A stretch of DNA of 64,000 bases from Delphinus delphis (lineage: Eukaryota; Chordata; Mammalia; Artiodactyla; Delphinidae), in contig NC_082689.1 of the NCBI RefSeq assembly GCF_949987515.2, positions 70,182,267 through 70,246,266 of the forward strand. Reading direction: 5' to 3'. Position 1 is the stretch's first letter. Each line of letters begins with the position of its first letter. The notes beneath the pieces are model-generated. The model saw nothing but the letters and a program-made list of their open reading frames with translations, ran no database searches and was not told the origin of the DNA. This document shows, piece by piece, positions 34,850 to 46,628 of the stretch. Position numbers and translations under genes: made by a program.

Positions 34850-37800
34850 ATGGTAATAGGAACATACATTTCGATAATTATCTTAAACATGAATGGATTA
34901 AATGCTCCAATGAAAAGACACAGGCTCGATGAATGGATACAAAAATAAGACCAATATATATGCTGTCTACAAGTGACCCACTTCAGACCTAGGGACACAT
35001 ACAAACTGAAAGTGAGGGGATGGAAAAATATACTCCATACAAATGGAAACCAAAAGAAAGCTGGAGTAGCAATACTCATATCAGATAAAATAGACTTTAA
35101 AATAGAGAATGTAACAAGAGACATAGAAGGACACTACATAATGATCAAGGGATCAATCCAAGAAGAAGATATAACAATTATAAATAATATGCACCCAACA
35201 TAGGAGCACCTCAATACATAAGGAAACAGCTAACAGCTATAAAAGAGGGAATCGGCAGTAACACAATAATAGTGGGGGACTTTAACACCTCACTCAACCA
35301 ATGGACAGATCATCCAGACAGAAAATTAATAAGGAAACACAAGCTTTAAATGACACAATAGACCAGATAGATTTGATTGATATTTACAGGACATTCCATC
35401 CAAAAACAGCAGATTGCACTTTCTTCCCAAATGCACACAGAACATCCTCCAGGATAGATCACATCTTGGGTCACAAATCAAGCCTCGGTAAATTTGAAAC
35501 ATATTGAAAACATATCAACCAACTTTTCCGACCACAATGCTACAAGATTAGAAATCAATTACCGGGGAAAAAAACGTAAAAGCACAAAAATATGGAGACT
35601 AAACAACACGTTACTAAATAACCAAGAGATCACTGACGAAATAAAAGAGGAAATCAAAAAATACCTAGAGACAAATCACAACGAAAACACGATGATCCAA
35701 AACCTATGGGATGCAGCAAAAGCAGTTCTAAGAAGGAAGTTTACAGCAATACAATGCTACCTCAAGAAACAAGAAAAATCTCAAATAAACAATCTAACCT
35801 TACACCGAAAGGAACTAGAGAAAGAAAAACAAACAAAACCCAAAGTTAGTAGAAGGAAAGAAATCATTAAGATTAGAGCAGAAATAAATGAAATAGAAAC
35901 AAAGAAAACAATAGCAAAGATCACTAAAACTAAAAGCTGGTTCTTTGAGAAAATAAACAAAATTGATAAACCTTTAGCCAAACTCATCAAGAAAAAGAGG
36001 GAGAGGACTCAAATCAATAAAATTAGAAATGAAAAACGAGAAGTTACAATGGACACCACAGAAATACAAAGCATCCTAAGAGACTACTACAAGCAACGCT
36101 GTGCCAATAAAATGGACAACCTGGAAGAAATGGACAAATTCTTAGAAAGATATAACCTTCCAAGACTGAACCAGGAAGAAATAGAAAATATGATCAGACC
36201 AATAACAAGTAATGAAACTGAAACTTGTGATTAAAATCTTCCAACAAACAAAAGACCAGGACCAGATGGCTTCACAGGTGAATTCTATCAAATATTTAGA
36301 GAAGAGCTAACACCCATCCTTTTCAAACTCTTCCAAAAAATTGCAGGGGAAGGAACACTCCCAAACTCATTCTATGAGGGCACCACCACCCTGATACCAG
36401 AACCAGACAAAGATACTACAAAAAAAGAAAATTACAGGCCAATATCACTGATGAACATAGATGCAAAGATCCTCAACAAAATACTAGCAAACAGAATCCA
36501 ACAACACATTAAAAGGATCATACACCATGATCAAGTGGGATTTATCCCAGGGATGCAAGGATTCTTCAATATAAGCAAATCAATCAATGTGATACACCAT
36601 ATTAACAAATTAAAGAATAAAAACCATATGATCATCTCAATAGATGCAGAAAAAGCTTTTGAAAAAATTCAACATCATTTATGATAAAAACTCTCCAGAA
36701 AGTGGGTATAGAGGGAACCTACCTGAACATAATAAAGGCCATATATGACAAACTCATATCAAACATCATTCTCAATGGTGAAACACTGAAAGCATTTCCT
36801 CTAAGATCAGGAACAAGACAAGGATGTCCACTCTCGCCACCATGTTTCAACATAGTTTTAGAAGTCCTAGCCACGGCAATCTGAGAAGAAAAAGAAATAA
36901 AAGGAATACAAAGTGGAAAATAAGAAGTAAAACTGTCACTGTTTGCAGATGACACGATGCTATACATAGAGAATCCTAAAGATGCCACCAGAAAACTACT
37001 AGAGCTAATCAATGAATTTGGTAAAGTTGCAGGATACAAAATTAATGCACAGAAATATCTTGCATTCCTATACAATTACAACAAAAGATCAGAAAGAGAA
37101 ATTAAGGAAACAATCCCATTCACCATTGCAACAAAAAGAATACAATACCTAGGAATAAACCTACCTAAGGAAGTAAAAGACCTGTACTCAGAAAACTATG
37201 AGACACTGATGAAAGAAATCAAAGATGACACAAACAGATGGAAATATATACCATGTCCTTGGATTGGAACAATCAATATTGTGAAAATGTCTATACTACC
37301 CAAAGCAATCTACAGATTCAATTCAATCCCTATCAAATTACCAGTGCATTTTTAACAGAACTAGAACAAAAAAAATATCTTAAAATTTGTATGGAGACAC
37401 AAAAGACCCTGGATAGCCAAAGCAGTCTTGAGTGAAAAAAACGGAGCTGGAGGAATCAGACTCCCTGACTGCAGACTGTACTATAAAGCTACAGTAATCA
37501 AGACAATATGGTACTGGCACAAAAACAGAAATACAGATCACTGGAACAGGGTAGAAAAGCCAGAGATAAACCCACGCACCTATGGTCAACTAATCTAAAA
37601 AATGAGGCAAGGATATACAATGGAGAAAAGACAGTCTCTTCAATAAGTGGTGCTGGGAAAACTGGACAGCTACATGTAAAAGAATGAAATTAGAACACTC
37701 CCTAACACCATATACAAAAAGAAATTCAAAATGGATTAGAGACGTAAATGTAAAACCACTCACTATAAAACTCTTAGAGGAAAACATAGGAAGAACACTC

Positions 37801-38663
37801 TGACATAAATCACAGCAAGATCTTTTTTGATCCACCTCTTAGATTAATGGAAATAAAACCAAAAATAAACAAATGGGACCTAATGAAACTTAAAATCTTT
37901 TGCAAAGCAAAGGAAACTACAAACAAGATGAAAAGACAACCCTCAGAATGGGAGAAAATATTTGCAAACAAATCAATGGACAAAGGATTAATATCCAAAA
38001 TATATAAACAGCTCATGCAGCTCAATATTAAAAAAAACAAACAACCCAATCAAAAAAGGGGCAGAAGACCTAAACAGACTTTTCTCCAAAGAAGACATAC
38101 AGATGGCCAAGAAGCACATGAAAAGCTGCTCAACATCACTAGTTATTAGAGAAATGCAAATCAAAACTACAATGAGGTATCACCTCACACCAGTTAGAAT
38201 AGGCATCATCAGAAAATCTACAAACAACAAATGCTGGAGAAGGTGTGGAGAAAAGGGAACCTTCTTGCACTGTTGGGAATGTAAATTGATACAACCACTA
38301 TGGAGAACAGTATGGAGGTTCCTTAAAAAACTAAAAATAGAATTACCATATGACCCAGCAATCCCACTACTGGGCATATACCCAGAGAAAACCATAATTC
38401 AAAAAGACACATGCACCGCAATGTTCATTGCATCACTATTTACAATATCTAGGTCATGGAAGCAACCTAAATGTCCATCAACAGATGAATGGATAAAGAA
38501 GATGTTGTACATACATACAATGGAATATTACTCAGCCATAAAAAGGAACAAAATTGGGTCATTTGTAGAGGTGTGGATGGATCTAGAGTCTGTCACACAG
38601 AGTGAAGTAAGTCAGAAAGAGAAAAACAAATATTGTATATTAACATATATATGTGGAACCTAG
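34850..38663 (+). pseudogene. L1 ORF2 (endonuclease / reverse transcriptase), broken
   Basis: ORF2p nicks target DNA with an APE-type endonuclease and copies RNA by target-primed reverse transcription. Readable parts in order: endonuclease N-terminus NMNGLNAPMKRHRLDEW with a TAA at 34,946-34,948 (codon 33), endonuclease blocks at 34,973-35,203 and 35,301-35,507, and a linker at 35,494-36,234. The reverse transcriptase part has [21 protein letters not shown] and FADDT (about 36,630-36,960), and the C-terminal Cys motif [17 protein letters not shown] lies near 38,230-38,285. These pieces lie in all three frames, so there are several indels as well as stops. Confidence 0.9.
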
Positions 38664-38890
38664 AAAAATGGTACAGATGAACCGGTTTGCAGGGCAGAAA
38701 TAGAGACACAGTGTAGAAAACAAACATATGGACACCAAGGGGGGAAAGTGGCAGGGGGTGGTGGTGATGGGATGAATTGGGAGATTGGTATTGACATATA
38801 TACACTAATATACATAAATAGATATCTAATAAGAACCTGGTGTATGAAAAATAAATAAAATAAAATTCAAAAAAGAAAATACAGTTACCA

Positions 38891-39017
38891 GGGTATTACC
38901 TGGTGGTCCAGTGGTTAGGATTCGGCAATTTCACTGTCATGGCTCAGGTTCAATCCTTGGTCAGGGAACTAAGATCCCATAAGCCACACGTCACGGCCAA
39001 AATAATAATAATAATAG
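38891..39017 (+). mobile_element. Short CHR SINE (CHR-2-like) adjoining the L1
   Basis: GGTATTACCTGGTGGTCCAG head, GGTTCAATCC B-box region and an (AAT)n tail to about 39,030. Its first bases fall inside the right-hand L1 target duplication. This suggests the L1 landed at the edge of an existing SINE. Confidence 0.8.
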
Positions 39018-39097
39018 TAATAATAATAATAAAATTGCCTTTTGACCCAGCAATTCCACTTTATATATTTACCAAAAGTAAATAAAACATATGTCCA

Positions 39098-39307
39098 TGG
39101 GCTTCCCTGGTGGCGCAGTGGTTGAGAGTCCGTCTGCCGATGCAGGGGACACAGGTTCGTGCCCCGGTCTGGGAAGATCCCACATGCCGCGGAGCGGCTG
39201 GGCCCGTGAGCCATGGCTGCTGAGCCTGTGCTTCCGGAGCCTGTGCTCCGCAACGGGAGAGGCCACAACAGTGAGAGGCCCGCGTACAGCAAAAAAAAAA
39301 AAGCAAC
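39098..39307 (+). mobile_element. Young CHR SINE
   Basis: TSD AACATATGTCCA at 39,086-39,097 and 39,308-39,319. Confidence 0.95.
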
Positions 39308-39511
39308 AACATATGTCCACACCAAGACTTAAACATGATAGCTCATAGTAGCTTTATTAACAATAGCCCCAAAGTGGAATTAATCCAAATGTTTCCCAAC
39401 TGATAAATGGGTAAAGTGTGGTATGTCCTTACAATGAAATAACGCTCAGCAATAAATAGGAAACTACTTATATATGCAACAACATGGATGACTTTCAAAA
39501 ACATCATGCTG

Positions 39512-39731
39512 GGGCTTCCCTGGTGGCACGGTGGTTGAGGGTCCGCCTGCCGATGCAGGGGACGTGGGTTCGTGCCCCGGTCCGGGAGGATCCCACGTGC
39601 CGCGGAGTGGCTGGGCCCGTGGGCCATGGCCGCTGAGCCTGCGCGTCCGGAGCCTGTGCTCCGCAACGGGAGACACTACGGCAGTAAGAGGCCCGCGTAC
39701 CGCAAAACAAAAACAAAAACAAAAACAATGG
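39512..39731 (+). mobile_element. Young CHR SINE
   Basis: TSD CAAAAACATCATGCTG, 16 bp and perfect, at 39,496-39,511 and 39,732-39,747. The tail is (CAAAAA)n. Confidence 0.95.
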
Positions 39732-40074
39732 CAAAAACATCATGCTGATGAAAAGAAGTGAGATACAAAAGAGTACATACTGTATAATACCATTTTAATG
39801 AAAGTCTAAACAAATGAAATCAAATATATATAATAGTTATGGAAAGCAGGTCAGTGATTATCTTGGGGGTTCAAAGTGGAGTTATGTGGGAGGATTGACT
39901 GCATGGGGTGGGAAAGAATTTTTTGGATTGTCAGAAATGTTCTATTTCTTTATTGTGATTTATCAAAATTCATCAAACTGTACACTTAAAACAGGTACAT
40001 TTTATTGTATATAATTTATACTACCATGTAGTTGATTTAAAAGAAGAAAAAAATCCTCACATTTGTTAGTTTAT

Positions 40075-40345
40075 TACTTTCCTTAGTCATATCAAAGTAT
40101 GACTCCTGTCTGAAATGTACTTCCTTCCGTCTCCCATCCACACACCGTACCCCAGTGTTTTGGAGTGTTAATACTAGTCATGTTGCTTACCCTACAATCC
40201 TACTCTATCATCCCTGTTTTACTTGTCTGCCTTTGCATCTAAATGTTAAGCTTCTTGAGAGCAGTGGATATGGCCTAGCCATAGTAGGTACATAGTAGCC
40301 ATAGTAGGCCATAGTAGGTACATAGTAGCCAATGTTGTTGAATAT
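40075..40345 (+). repeat. L2 3' end with local tandem duplication
   Basis: Contains GCCTTTGCATCTAAATG and AAGCTTCTTGAGAGCAGTGG, the L2 3' words. The phrase CATAGTAGGTACATAGTAGC is duplicated at about 40,282-40,331. Confidence 0.6.
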
Positions 40346-41425
40346 TGGAGTAATATTTGTTCAAGTACTTTGCTTACTAAGAATACTCGAAAGGATCAGA
40401 AACATTTAAAATGCAGATACAGTCCCTCTTGAAATAATCACTTCTTTAAAGTTAAACAAACAACAAAATTTATAGAATTCAGTCCACATATCTGATATGA
40501 ATATTACATCTAATATCTAGAACATTCATTGTTTGGGTTAGTCCCAATGTGGCTTTGGAGAACACTATATGCACAGAATTGTGAATTGTTTGATATGTTT
40601 CCTAAAATCATAAGTCGCCAAAAAGTTCACCTTATTAAATACATAATATACATGTGTCAGAGAGAAACTTTCCTGCTCATTTGGTATCTTCTGAACCTGA
40701 CAGGTTCATCAAATGAATGAATAACTCTGGCAATTAGCATGAATACATACCTGTTCAAAATGCATCCACCTTATTATAAAAATCCCTTCCTTTTTGTAAA
40801 GAGCAATCCATGCATATACATATAACTCCTTTCATACAATGTCTAACTATGTGTCTAACAAGAAATTATAACAGTAGGTTTTCAGATAGCCTAACTTTAT
40901 AATTATGAATATTAGAAAACAGCTATTGCCATTTGAATTTTAAAGAAATGTTTGGAAAAAATTTAAGAAACACATTGTTTTCTGTTCAAAATCAGTTTTA
41001 ATTGTTATACCTACTTATAGTTTTTGAATTATGCAGTTTTTGAATATTATAAATATAGATCTAGTACAAGAAAAAAGAAAAATAGGAAAATATTTACTTT
41101 TTAAAGTACAGTGATTTAATTTAATGTATAAAGCCAATAGGATAATCGTTACTTCTGCCAGATGGTATTTTACATTTTGATAAAAAGATATATTCTTAAT
41201 CATATATGTCAAGAAAAAGGGACCATATGTTGTTAAACACTTCCAATTTGTCATTTAATTTAAAAGGCACTACTGATATTGCCATAAATTTTTTTTGGTG
41301 ATGTGGCCTAAGTATCCTTGGTGTCAATAAAATTTAATTTTCTCAAGTAATTTCCTTATTGCTCTTTGAGCAAATAATTCAACAAAGAATTTTTTTAGCA
41401 TCTATAAAGAAAAGATGCCATAAAG
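40346..41425. other. AT-rich intergenic DNA
   Basis: No gene or nameable repeat was seen. Confidence 0.4.
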
Positions 41426-41437
41426 AGGATAAATCAG

Positions 41438-41721
41438 GGACTTCCCTGGTTGTGGAGTGGTTAAGAATCTGCCTGCCAATGCAGGGGACACGGGTTCAAT
41501 CCCTGGTCCAGGAAGATAAGCCCATGCACCACAACTACTGAGCCCATGCATCACAACTACTGAAGCCTGCGCACCTAGAGCCCGTGCTCCACAAACAGAG
41601 TAGGTACCACAATGAGAAGCCTGCCCTCTGCAACAAAGATCAGCCCCTACTCGCTGCAACTAGAGAAAGCTGTGCACAGCAATGAAGACCAAACGCAGCC
41701 AAAAAAAAAAAAAAAAAAAAA
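41438..41721 (+). mobile_element. Long CHR SINE
   Basis: Head GGACTTCCCTGGTTGTGG, B box GGTTCAATCCC, CACAACTACTGA units, CAACGCAGCC-type 3' end (ACGCAGCC) and a 21-nt A-run. Left duplication AGGATAAATCAG is at 41,426-41,437. The matching right copy is only found at 41,989-42,000, beyond a second SINE. Confidence 0.88.
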
Positions 41722-41774
41722 GTAATGGGCATGTTACCACATTATTAAAAAAAAAGAGAGAGAGAGAGAGAATA
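41722..41774 (+). repeat. Spacer between two SINEs with second A-run and (GA)n
   Basis: About 26 bp of non-SINE sequence (GTAATGGGCATGTTACC...) is followed by an A-run and GAGAGAGAGAGAGA. It looks like a short transduced segment with its own tail. Confidence 0.5.
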
Positions 41775-41988
41775 GGGCTTCCCTGGTGGCGCAGTGGTTG
41801 AGAGTCCGCCTGCCGATGCAGGGGACGCGGGTTCGTGCCCCGGTTCGGGAAGATCCCACATGCCGTGGAGCGGCTGGGCCCGTGAGCCATGGCCGCTGAG
41901 CCTGCGCGTCCGGAGCCTGTGCTCCGCAACGGGAGAGGCCGCAGCAGTGAGAGGTACGCGTACCGCAAAAAAAAAAAAAAAAAAAAAA
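41775..41988 (+). mobile_element. Young CHR SINE, second of a composite pair
   Basis: Full-length copy with a 23-nt A-tail. It lacks a duplication of its own; its right edge abuts AGGATAAATCAG, the duplication of the preceding long SINE. Confidence 0.9.
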
Positions 41989-42190
41989 AGGATAAATCAG
42001 AATCCAGAGTCTATATTCAAGTTACTCCTGGGTAAAAAAGCATAACCTCTGTTTCCAAGAGGCCTCTAAAAGTTAATTTACTGTATTCTAGCAAAGTAAG
42101 TAAAATATACAGAGTAACTCAAATGATTCCAAACTGATGTGCCTTAAGTTCAGAAACCCAGTATATTCTAAAGATTTAAAAAAAGAGAGA

Positions 42191-42311
42191 GAGAATTCCC
42201 CGGCGGTCCAGTGGTTAGAACTCCATGCTTCCACTGCAGGGGCCCCGGGTTCAATCCCTGGTGGGGAAACTAAGATTCCACAAGCTGTGCTGCTGGGCCA
42301 AAAAAAAAAAA
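42191..42311 (+). mobile_element. Short CHR SINE (CHR-2-like)
   Basis: GAATTCCCCGGCGGTCCAG head, GGTTCAATCCC, GGGGAAACTAAGATTCC and an A-tail running into (AT)n at 42,311-42,330. No clear TSD was seen. Confidence 0.85.
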
Positions 42312-42634
42312 TATATATATATATATATATTTTTTTAATGGGTATTTATATTACAAAATAATTTTGCACAATAAAAAAAGTTTCTAATGAAAGAAACTAT
42401 ATGGAAGACACAGAAAATAGCATTACAATCTATAATGGGAAAAGGAAATTGGTATTAGATGAGAATTAAAACAAAGGTTTTATATGCCTTTGTTTCCTCT
42501 GCCTTTTGAAAAGAGAATTTGTTGATCCCTTTTCCTCTGCCATTCTCCACCCATTTCTCTTTTCATTCTATAGGGCTTTATATATGATTTTATTCAGGCT
42601 GAAAATTTTAATTACCATGTATATTCTGAAGACT

Positions 42635-43130
42635 TGCAAATTTCTGTTGTCTGAACATATCTCTTCTCCAGGTTTTTCATTGTTGTATGACTATATCACT
42701 ATTTATCCATTCTCCAGTTGATGGACATTTGGGTCGCTTCCAGTTTTTTGTTTTCAGTTTTTTGCTATTATGAACAACACTGCTACAAACATTCTATGTA
42801 TTCCCTGGTCTATCTGACCAAGAGATTCTCAAGAGTATCTACCTAGAAGTAAAATTGATGGGTTCTAAGGCATGCATGTTGTCAATTTTACTTGATAATA
42901 CCAAATTGTAATCCAATATAATGTTCAAACTTTCTTGTTGCTCTAAATCATCACTCTCATTTAATTTTGTTGGACTTCTTAATTTTTGTCAATCTAATGC
43001 GAATAAAATGATATATCACTTTGCTTTAATTTGCATGTTCCTGATTACTAATAAGGTTGAACATCTTTCAAATGTTTGTTGTCCATTTATATTTACTCTT
43101 TTCTGAAGTGCCAATTCATGACTGTCACAT
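42635..43130 (-). mobile_element. Old L1 ORF2 fragment
   Basis: Reverse L1 words: TTGATGGACATTTGGGTCGC, TTGCTATTATGAACAACACTG, GTTGAACATCTTTCAAATG. Confidence 0.7.
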
Positions 43131-43677
43131 TCTTTACTATGAAGTTCTTCTTATTATTATTGTTTTGCATACTTTCAAACTCTTCATTTTGCACTTCAGT
43201 GAAATGAAACCCAAAGAGGATACCCTGCATGGGAAAGGTCATGTAGCTAGTAAGTAGCAGGGTCAAATTCATAGTAACCAGTGATTTTTTATTTTTTTGG
43301 TGGAAAAGCAACTGATGTGCAACTAATGTGATTTCCTTCTATGTTATCATTTTATTTTTCTAAGTAGAAACAAATATAATATAAGATTTCTATGACATTT
43401 TAGACTGTATGTGACTACCTCCTTTCTAAGCCAGGCAGATATATGGGCTTAGCAGTCCACTGAGATTGGAATGCTGCTCCAAGGAGGCTACACCCAACAG
43501 TGAAACTTGAAAAGTTATAGGTCTGTTCATTATAATTGCAAGTAGCCTAGGAAATTTGTTAACAACTATCCTGGAAACTCAAATTTTGGGGATAGAATGA
43601 GGGAAGTGTGTAGTGTAATAAAGACCCCCAGATGAGGCTGATCTTTCTACTCATTGTGATCTACCCACTCATTGTTT
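43131..43677. other. Intergenic DNA, no gene recognised
   Basis: No feature that can be named with confidence. Confidence 0.4.
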
Positions 43678-43694
43678 AAAGTGACTGAGAGGTA

Positions 43695-43984
43695 GGGCTT
43701 CCCTGGTGGCGCAGTGGTTGAGAATCTGCCTGCCAATGCAGGGGACACGGGTTCGAGCCCTGGTTTGGGAAGATCCCACATGCCGCGGAGCAACTAAGCC
43801 CGTGCACCACAGTTACTGAGCCTGCACGTCTGGAGCCTGTGCTCTGCAACAAGAGAAGGCCGCGACAGTGAGAGGCCTGTGCACCGTGATGAAGAGTGGC
43901 CCCCGCTCGCCGCAACTAGAGAAAGCCCTTGCACAGAAACGAAGACCCAACACAGCCAAAAATAAATAAATAATTAAAAAAAAA
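43695..43984 (+). mobile_element. Long CHR SINE
   Basis: A clean TSD AAAGTGACTGAGAGGTA, 17 bp and perfect, at 43,678-43,694 and 43,985-44,001. Its head matches the young subfamily while its body is the longer form, so it is an intermediate type. Confidence 0.95.
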
Positions 43985-44001
43985 AAAGTGACTGAGAGGT
44001 A

Positions 44002-45254
44002 AAATCAAAATACAGTGTATTTCTCATCGTTTATCATGAATACCACAGGTGGTACCCAAGATGATTTTGGACAGTCTGTGGACATTTTTTACATTAATAG
44101 GTATGTACTTATTTTAATGTATACTAGAAAAATATATAAAGAGCATATCAGACCTTTAATTTAATGGCTATTATTGCTTAAGATAACACTCAGTTTCTTT
44201 TAAAAGCACCTCTTTAAGGAAAATATTAAGTAAACAATAATGCAAACAGTAAGTGGATGGGAAAAATTGTGAAAAAGTCACGTAAATGACCAAAATTTGG
44301 GAAACACTGGACAATGATTATGATCATAGACAAATCTGGGTTTATAAATTGACTCCATTACTTCCTATGTGTATGAACGTGGCAAGTTATTTACTTTCCT
44401 TGGCTGTATTGGTTAATATATTAGTTGCTTTAGCAAAGGCCAAAATAGTAATGGCTTAAACAGGTTATAACATTTCTTTCTATCTCACATGAAGATCAAG
44501 GTGGTGAGGGGGTCAGAGTGGCACTGCTCCATGAGATTCTGAGAAGCCTGGGGTCCTTCTACCCAGCTGTGCCGCCATCCTCTCATATTACAGCATGTGG
44601 GAAGGGGAAAGAGGAATTAGGGGGGCAAGCAGCTTTTGGTTAAGAGCTTGAATGAGAACTTACACATATCACTTTTGTTTACACTTGGCTAAAGAGACTA
44701 TCATCTCTAGTGGGAAGGAAGGAAACAATGGAACTTAAGACAATGGACATCAAGCAACAAAAGACAATGAACCCTGAGAGATGGAAAACAAGTGAAGGGA
44801 GCCCTCTAGTTCCCCCAGTTGTTCCAGCTTACCGTCCGGAGAAAATTTCCAAGCCTCAGCACAGGAAGGGAGAACGTAGGCAGAACCCAGAGGCCTACCT
44901 AATTGAAGAGACAGATGTGGGAGTCTGGAGAAACCAGGCTGTTAGAGTTCACAGGGCAGAGAACCAGAAAGGAGAGAGAGATGCACAGGGAGAACGCCAG
45001 AGATCTACAGAGAGACTGTCCTGAATATTCAGTTGATTGGAGATCAGTGCATGCGTGTGGCTCGGGAAAGAACCATGTGAAAGGATTAGAAGGAAGGGTG
45101 ACCAGTTCGTAAGGGCCAATAATAATGCCTGTTCCCAAGAGCTAGACTTGGAAAAAACCTCATAATTAAAGCAGCATCAGTAAGAGCACCAAGAATGGTA
45201 TGCTTCAGTAATGGGGAATAATTAACCATACACTAAAAGTAGGTCCAAAGGATC
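44002..45254. other. Intergenic DNA with a MIR piece and a purine-rich block
   Basis: A MIR fragment lies at about 44,335-44,412 (TGACTCCATTACTTCC, GGCAAGTTATTTACTTTCC). The purine-rich block at 44,700-45,115 contains a 104-codon frame (44,710-45,024) rich in Glu, Arg, Lys and Gln. I do not recognise it; composition alone can explain the frame. Confidence 0.4.
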
Positions 45255-45925
45255 AAAGTACTTCTAAGTAACTGACCAGATTTAATACTGGGATAGCAAT
45301 TCTCCCCAAGCTGATTCTAAAATTCATATGGAGGTGCTTCCCTGGTGGCACAGTGGCTGAGAATCCGCCTGCCAATGCAGGGGACACGGGTTCGATCCTT
45401 GGACCAGGAGGATCCCACAAGAGGTGGAGCAACTAAGCCCGTGCACCGCAACTACTGAACCTGCGCTCTAGAGCCCGTGAGCCACAACTCCTGAGCCCGC
45501 GTGCTGCAACTACTGAAGCCCATGCGCCTAGAGCCCGTGCTCCGCAGCAAGAGAAGCCACCGCAATGAGAAGCCCGCGCACCGCAACGAAGAGTAGCCCC
45601 CGCTCGCCGCAACTAGAGAAAGCCCACGCACAGTGACGAAGAATAAATAAATAAAATAAAATATTAATAAATAAAATATTTATTTATTTATTAATAAATT
45701 TTATTTTATTTATTTAATAAATAAAATTAATAAATTTTATTTATTAATAAATTTTATTTATTTATTTATTAATAAATAAATAAATTTATTTAAAAATTAA
45801 AATAAAAAAATAAAATTCATATGGAAATGCAAAGGACTTAAAATAACCAGAACAACTTTGAAAAAAAAAAAAAAGGTAAAGGACTTAAACTACCTGACTC
45901 TAAGACTTAATATACAACTCCAATA
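45255..45925 (+). mobile_element. Old L1 ORF2 fragment split by a SINE
   Basis: The left piece ends GCTGATTCTAAAATTCATATGG; the right piece begins after 45,810 with the same phrase and continues AAATAACCAGAACAACTTTG, a normal L1 ORF2 order. Confidence 0.65.
45333..45810 (+). mobile_element. Long CHR SINE with a giant self-complementary AT tail
   Basis: SINE body 45,333-45,643. Then 167 bp consist only of A and T, mixing TAAA and TTTA blocks that can pair with each other. TSD TAAAATTCATATGGA at 45,318-45,332 and 45,811-45,825 bounds body and tail together, so the tail belongs to the insertion. Confidence 0.93.
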
Positions 45926-45944
45926 ATCCAGCCTGTGGTATTCG

Positions 45945-46120
45945 ACAGTTCTAGAATCAAATCCTAGTTCCACCTCTTACTTACCTTGGGCAAGTCACCT
46001 AATCTCTGTAAGTTTCAGATCTCTTATCTGTAAAATCAAAATAGTAACAATCTGGTAGGATTATGTGACTAAATGAAATAGTGTATATGATGCACTTAGC
46101 ACAGTACTGGGCCTGTATAA
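45945..46120 (+). repeat. MIR element
   Basis: Contains TCCTAGTTCCACCTCTTAC, GGGCAAGTCACCTAATCTC and GTACTGGGCCTG in MIR order. L2-like words follow to about 46,215. Confidence 0.7.
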
Positions 46121-46437
46121 AGAATGTCAGTTTTTCTTATCCACTCAGCCCCAAGCTCTATAAGACAGGGACTATATCCGTTTTGATTATCACTGTATAC
46201 TTAGGGCCTTAGAATGAAATTGAGCTTCAACTATCTCAAGCAAAGAGTTAACAAGTAAATAGTTAACCATATAATTAAAAGAACTTTAGATATTATCAAA
46301 AGTTCAACACCATCACTTTTCAAATGATTTGCATGGAATTTAGAGAACCCAAGTTTCAAGCCCAGGTCATTCTTATCTAGCGATTCACACCTTCTCTCTT
46401 ATTCTCAAATACTTTGGCTTTAGGATACCTTAACATT

Positions 46438-46628
46438 GGGACTTCCCTGGTGGTCCAGGGGTTAAGACTCTGTGCTCCCAATGTAGGTGGCCCGAGTTCG
46501 ATTCCTAGTCAGGGAACTAGATCCTGCATGCCGCAACTAAAAGGTCCTGCATGCCGCAACTAAAAGGTCCCGTGTGCTGCAACTAAGACCCAGCACAGCC
46601 AAATAAATAAATAATTAAAAAAAATAAT
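46438..46628 (+). mobile_element. Short CHR SINE with internal tandem repeat
   Basis: GGGACTTCCCTGGTGGTCC head. The 23-bp unit beginning CCTGCATGCCGCAACTAAAAG occurs at 46,523-46,545 and 46,546-46,568, with a diverged third copy after it. No clear TSD was seen. Confidence 0.88.

Larger units (their letters stand above)
32737..38875 (+). mobile_element. Nearly full-length artiodactyl-type L1, inactive
   Basis: The element is 6,139 bp including a nested SINE. It starts at a typical L1 5' end (TTCAAGATGGTGGAGCAGAAGG region). A 0.9-kb 5'UTR comes next, then ORF1 (33,641-34,845), ORF2 (34,850-38,663), a G-rich 3'UTR (38,664 to about 38,850) and an A-rich end. TSD AAAATACARTTACCAGGG at 32,719-32,736 and 38,876-38,893, 17 of 18 matching. 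The complete 5' end is unusual, since most copies are truncated. It cannot move autonomously because both frames are broken, as listed below. Confidence 0.95.
29590..40035 (+). mobile_element. Old L1 broken into segments by later insertions
   Basis: Segments lie at about 29,590-30,391 (5' region with TCTGGCTAACCTTGAGGCTC, start of ORF1), 30,739-31,110, 31,332-32,140, 32,287-32,312 and 32,541-32,736. After the young L1 the ORF2 sequence resumes at 39,018-39,097 (TTTGACCCAGCAATTCCAC), 39,320-39,511 and 39,748 to about 40,035, with the 3'UTR. The right-hand pieces continue where the left-hand ones stop, so they are one element. All frames are broken. Confidence 0.75.

Noticed and set aside
34850..38663. 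Functional reverse transcriptase gene
   Set aside because: Motifs are recognisable but stops and frame changes place them in all three frames.
44710..45024. 104-codon Glu/Arg-rich frame
   Set aside because: Purine-rich composition explains it; no domain, no splice or promoter context. Kept only as a note in the regional entry.
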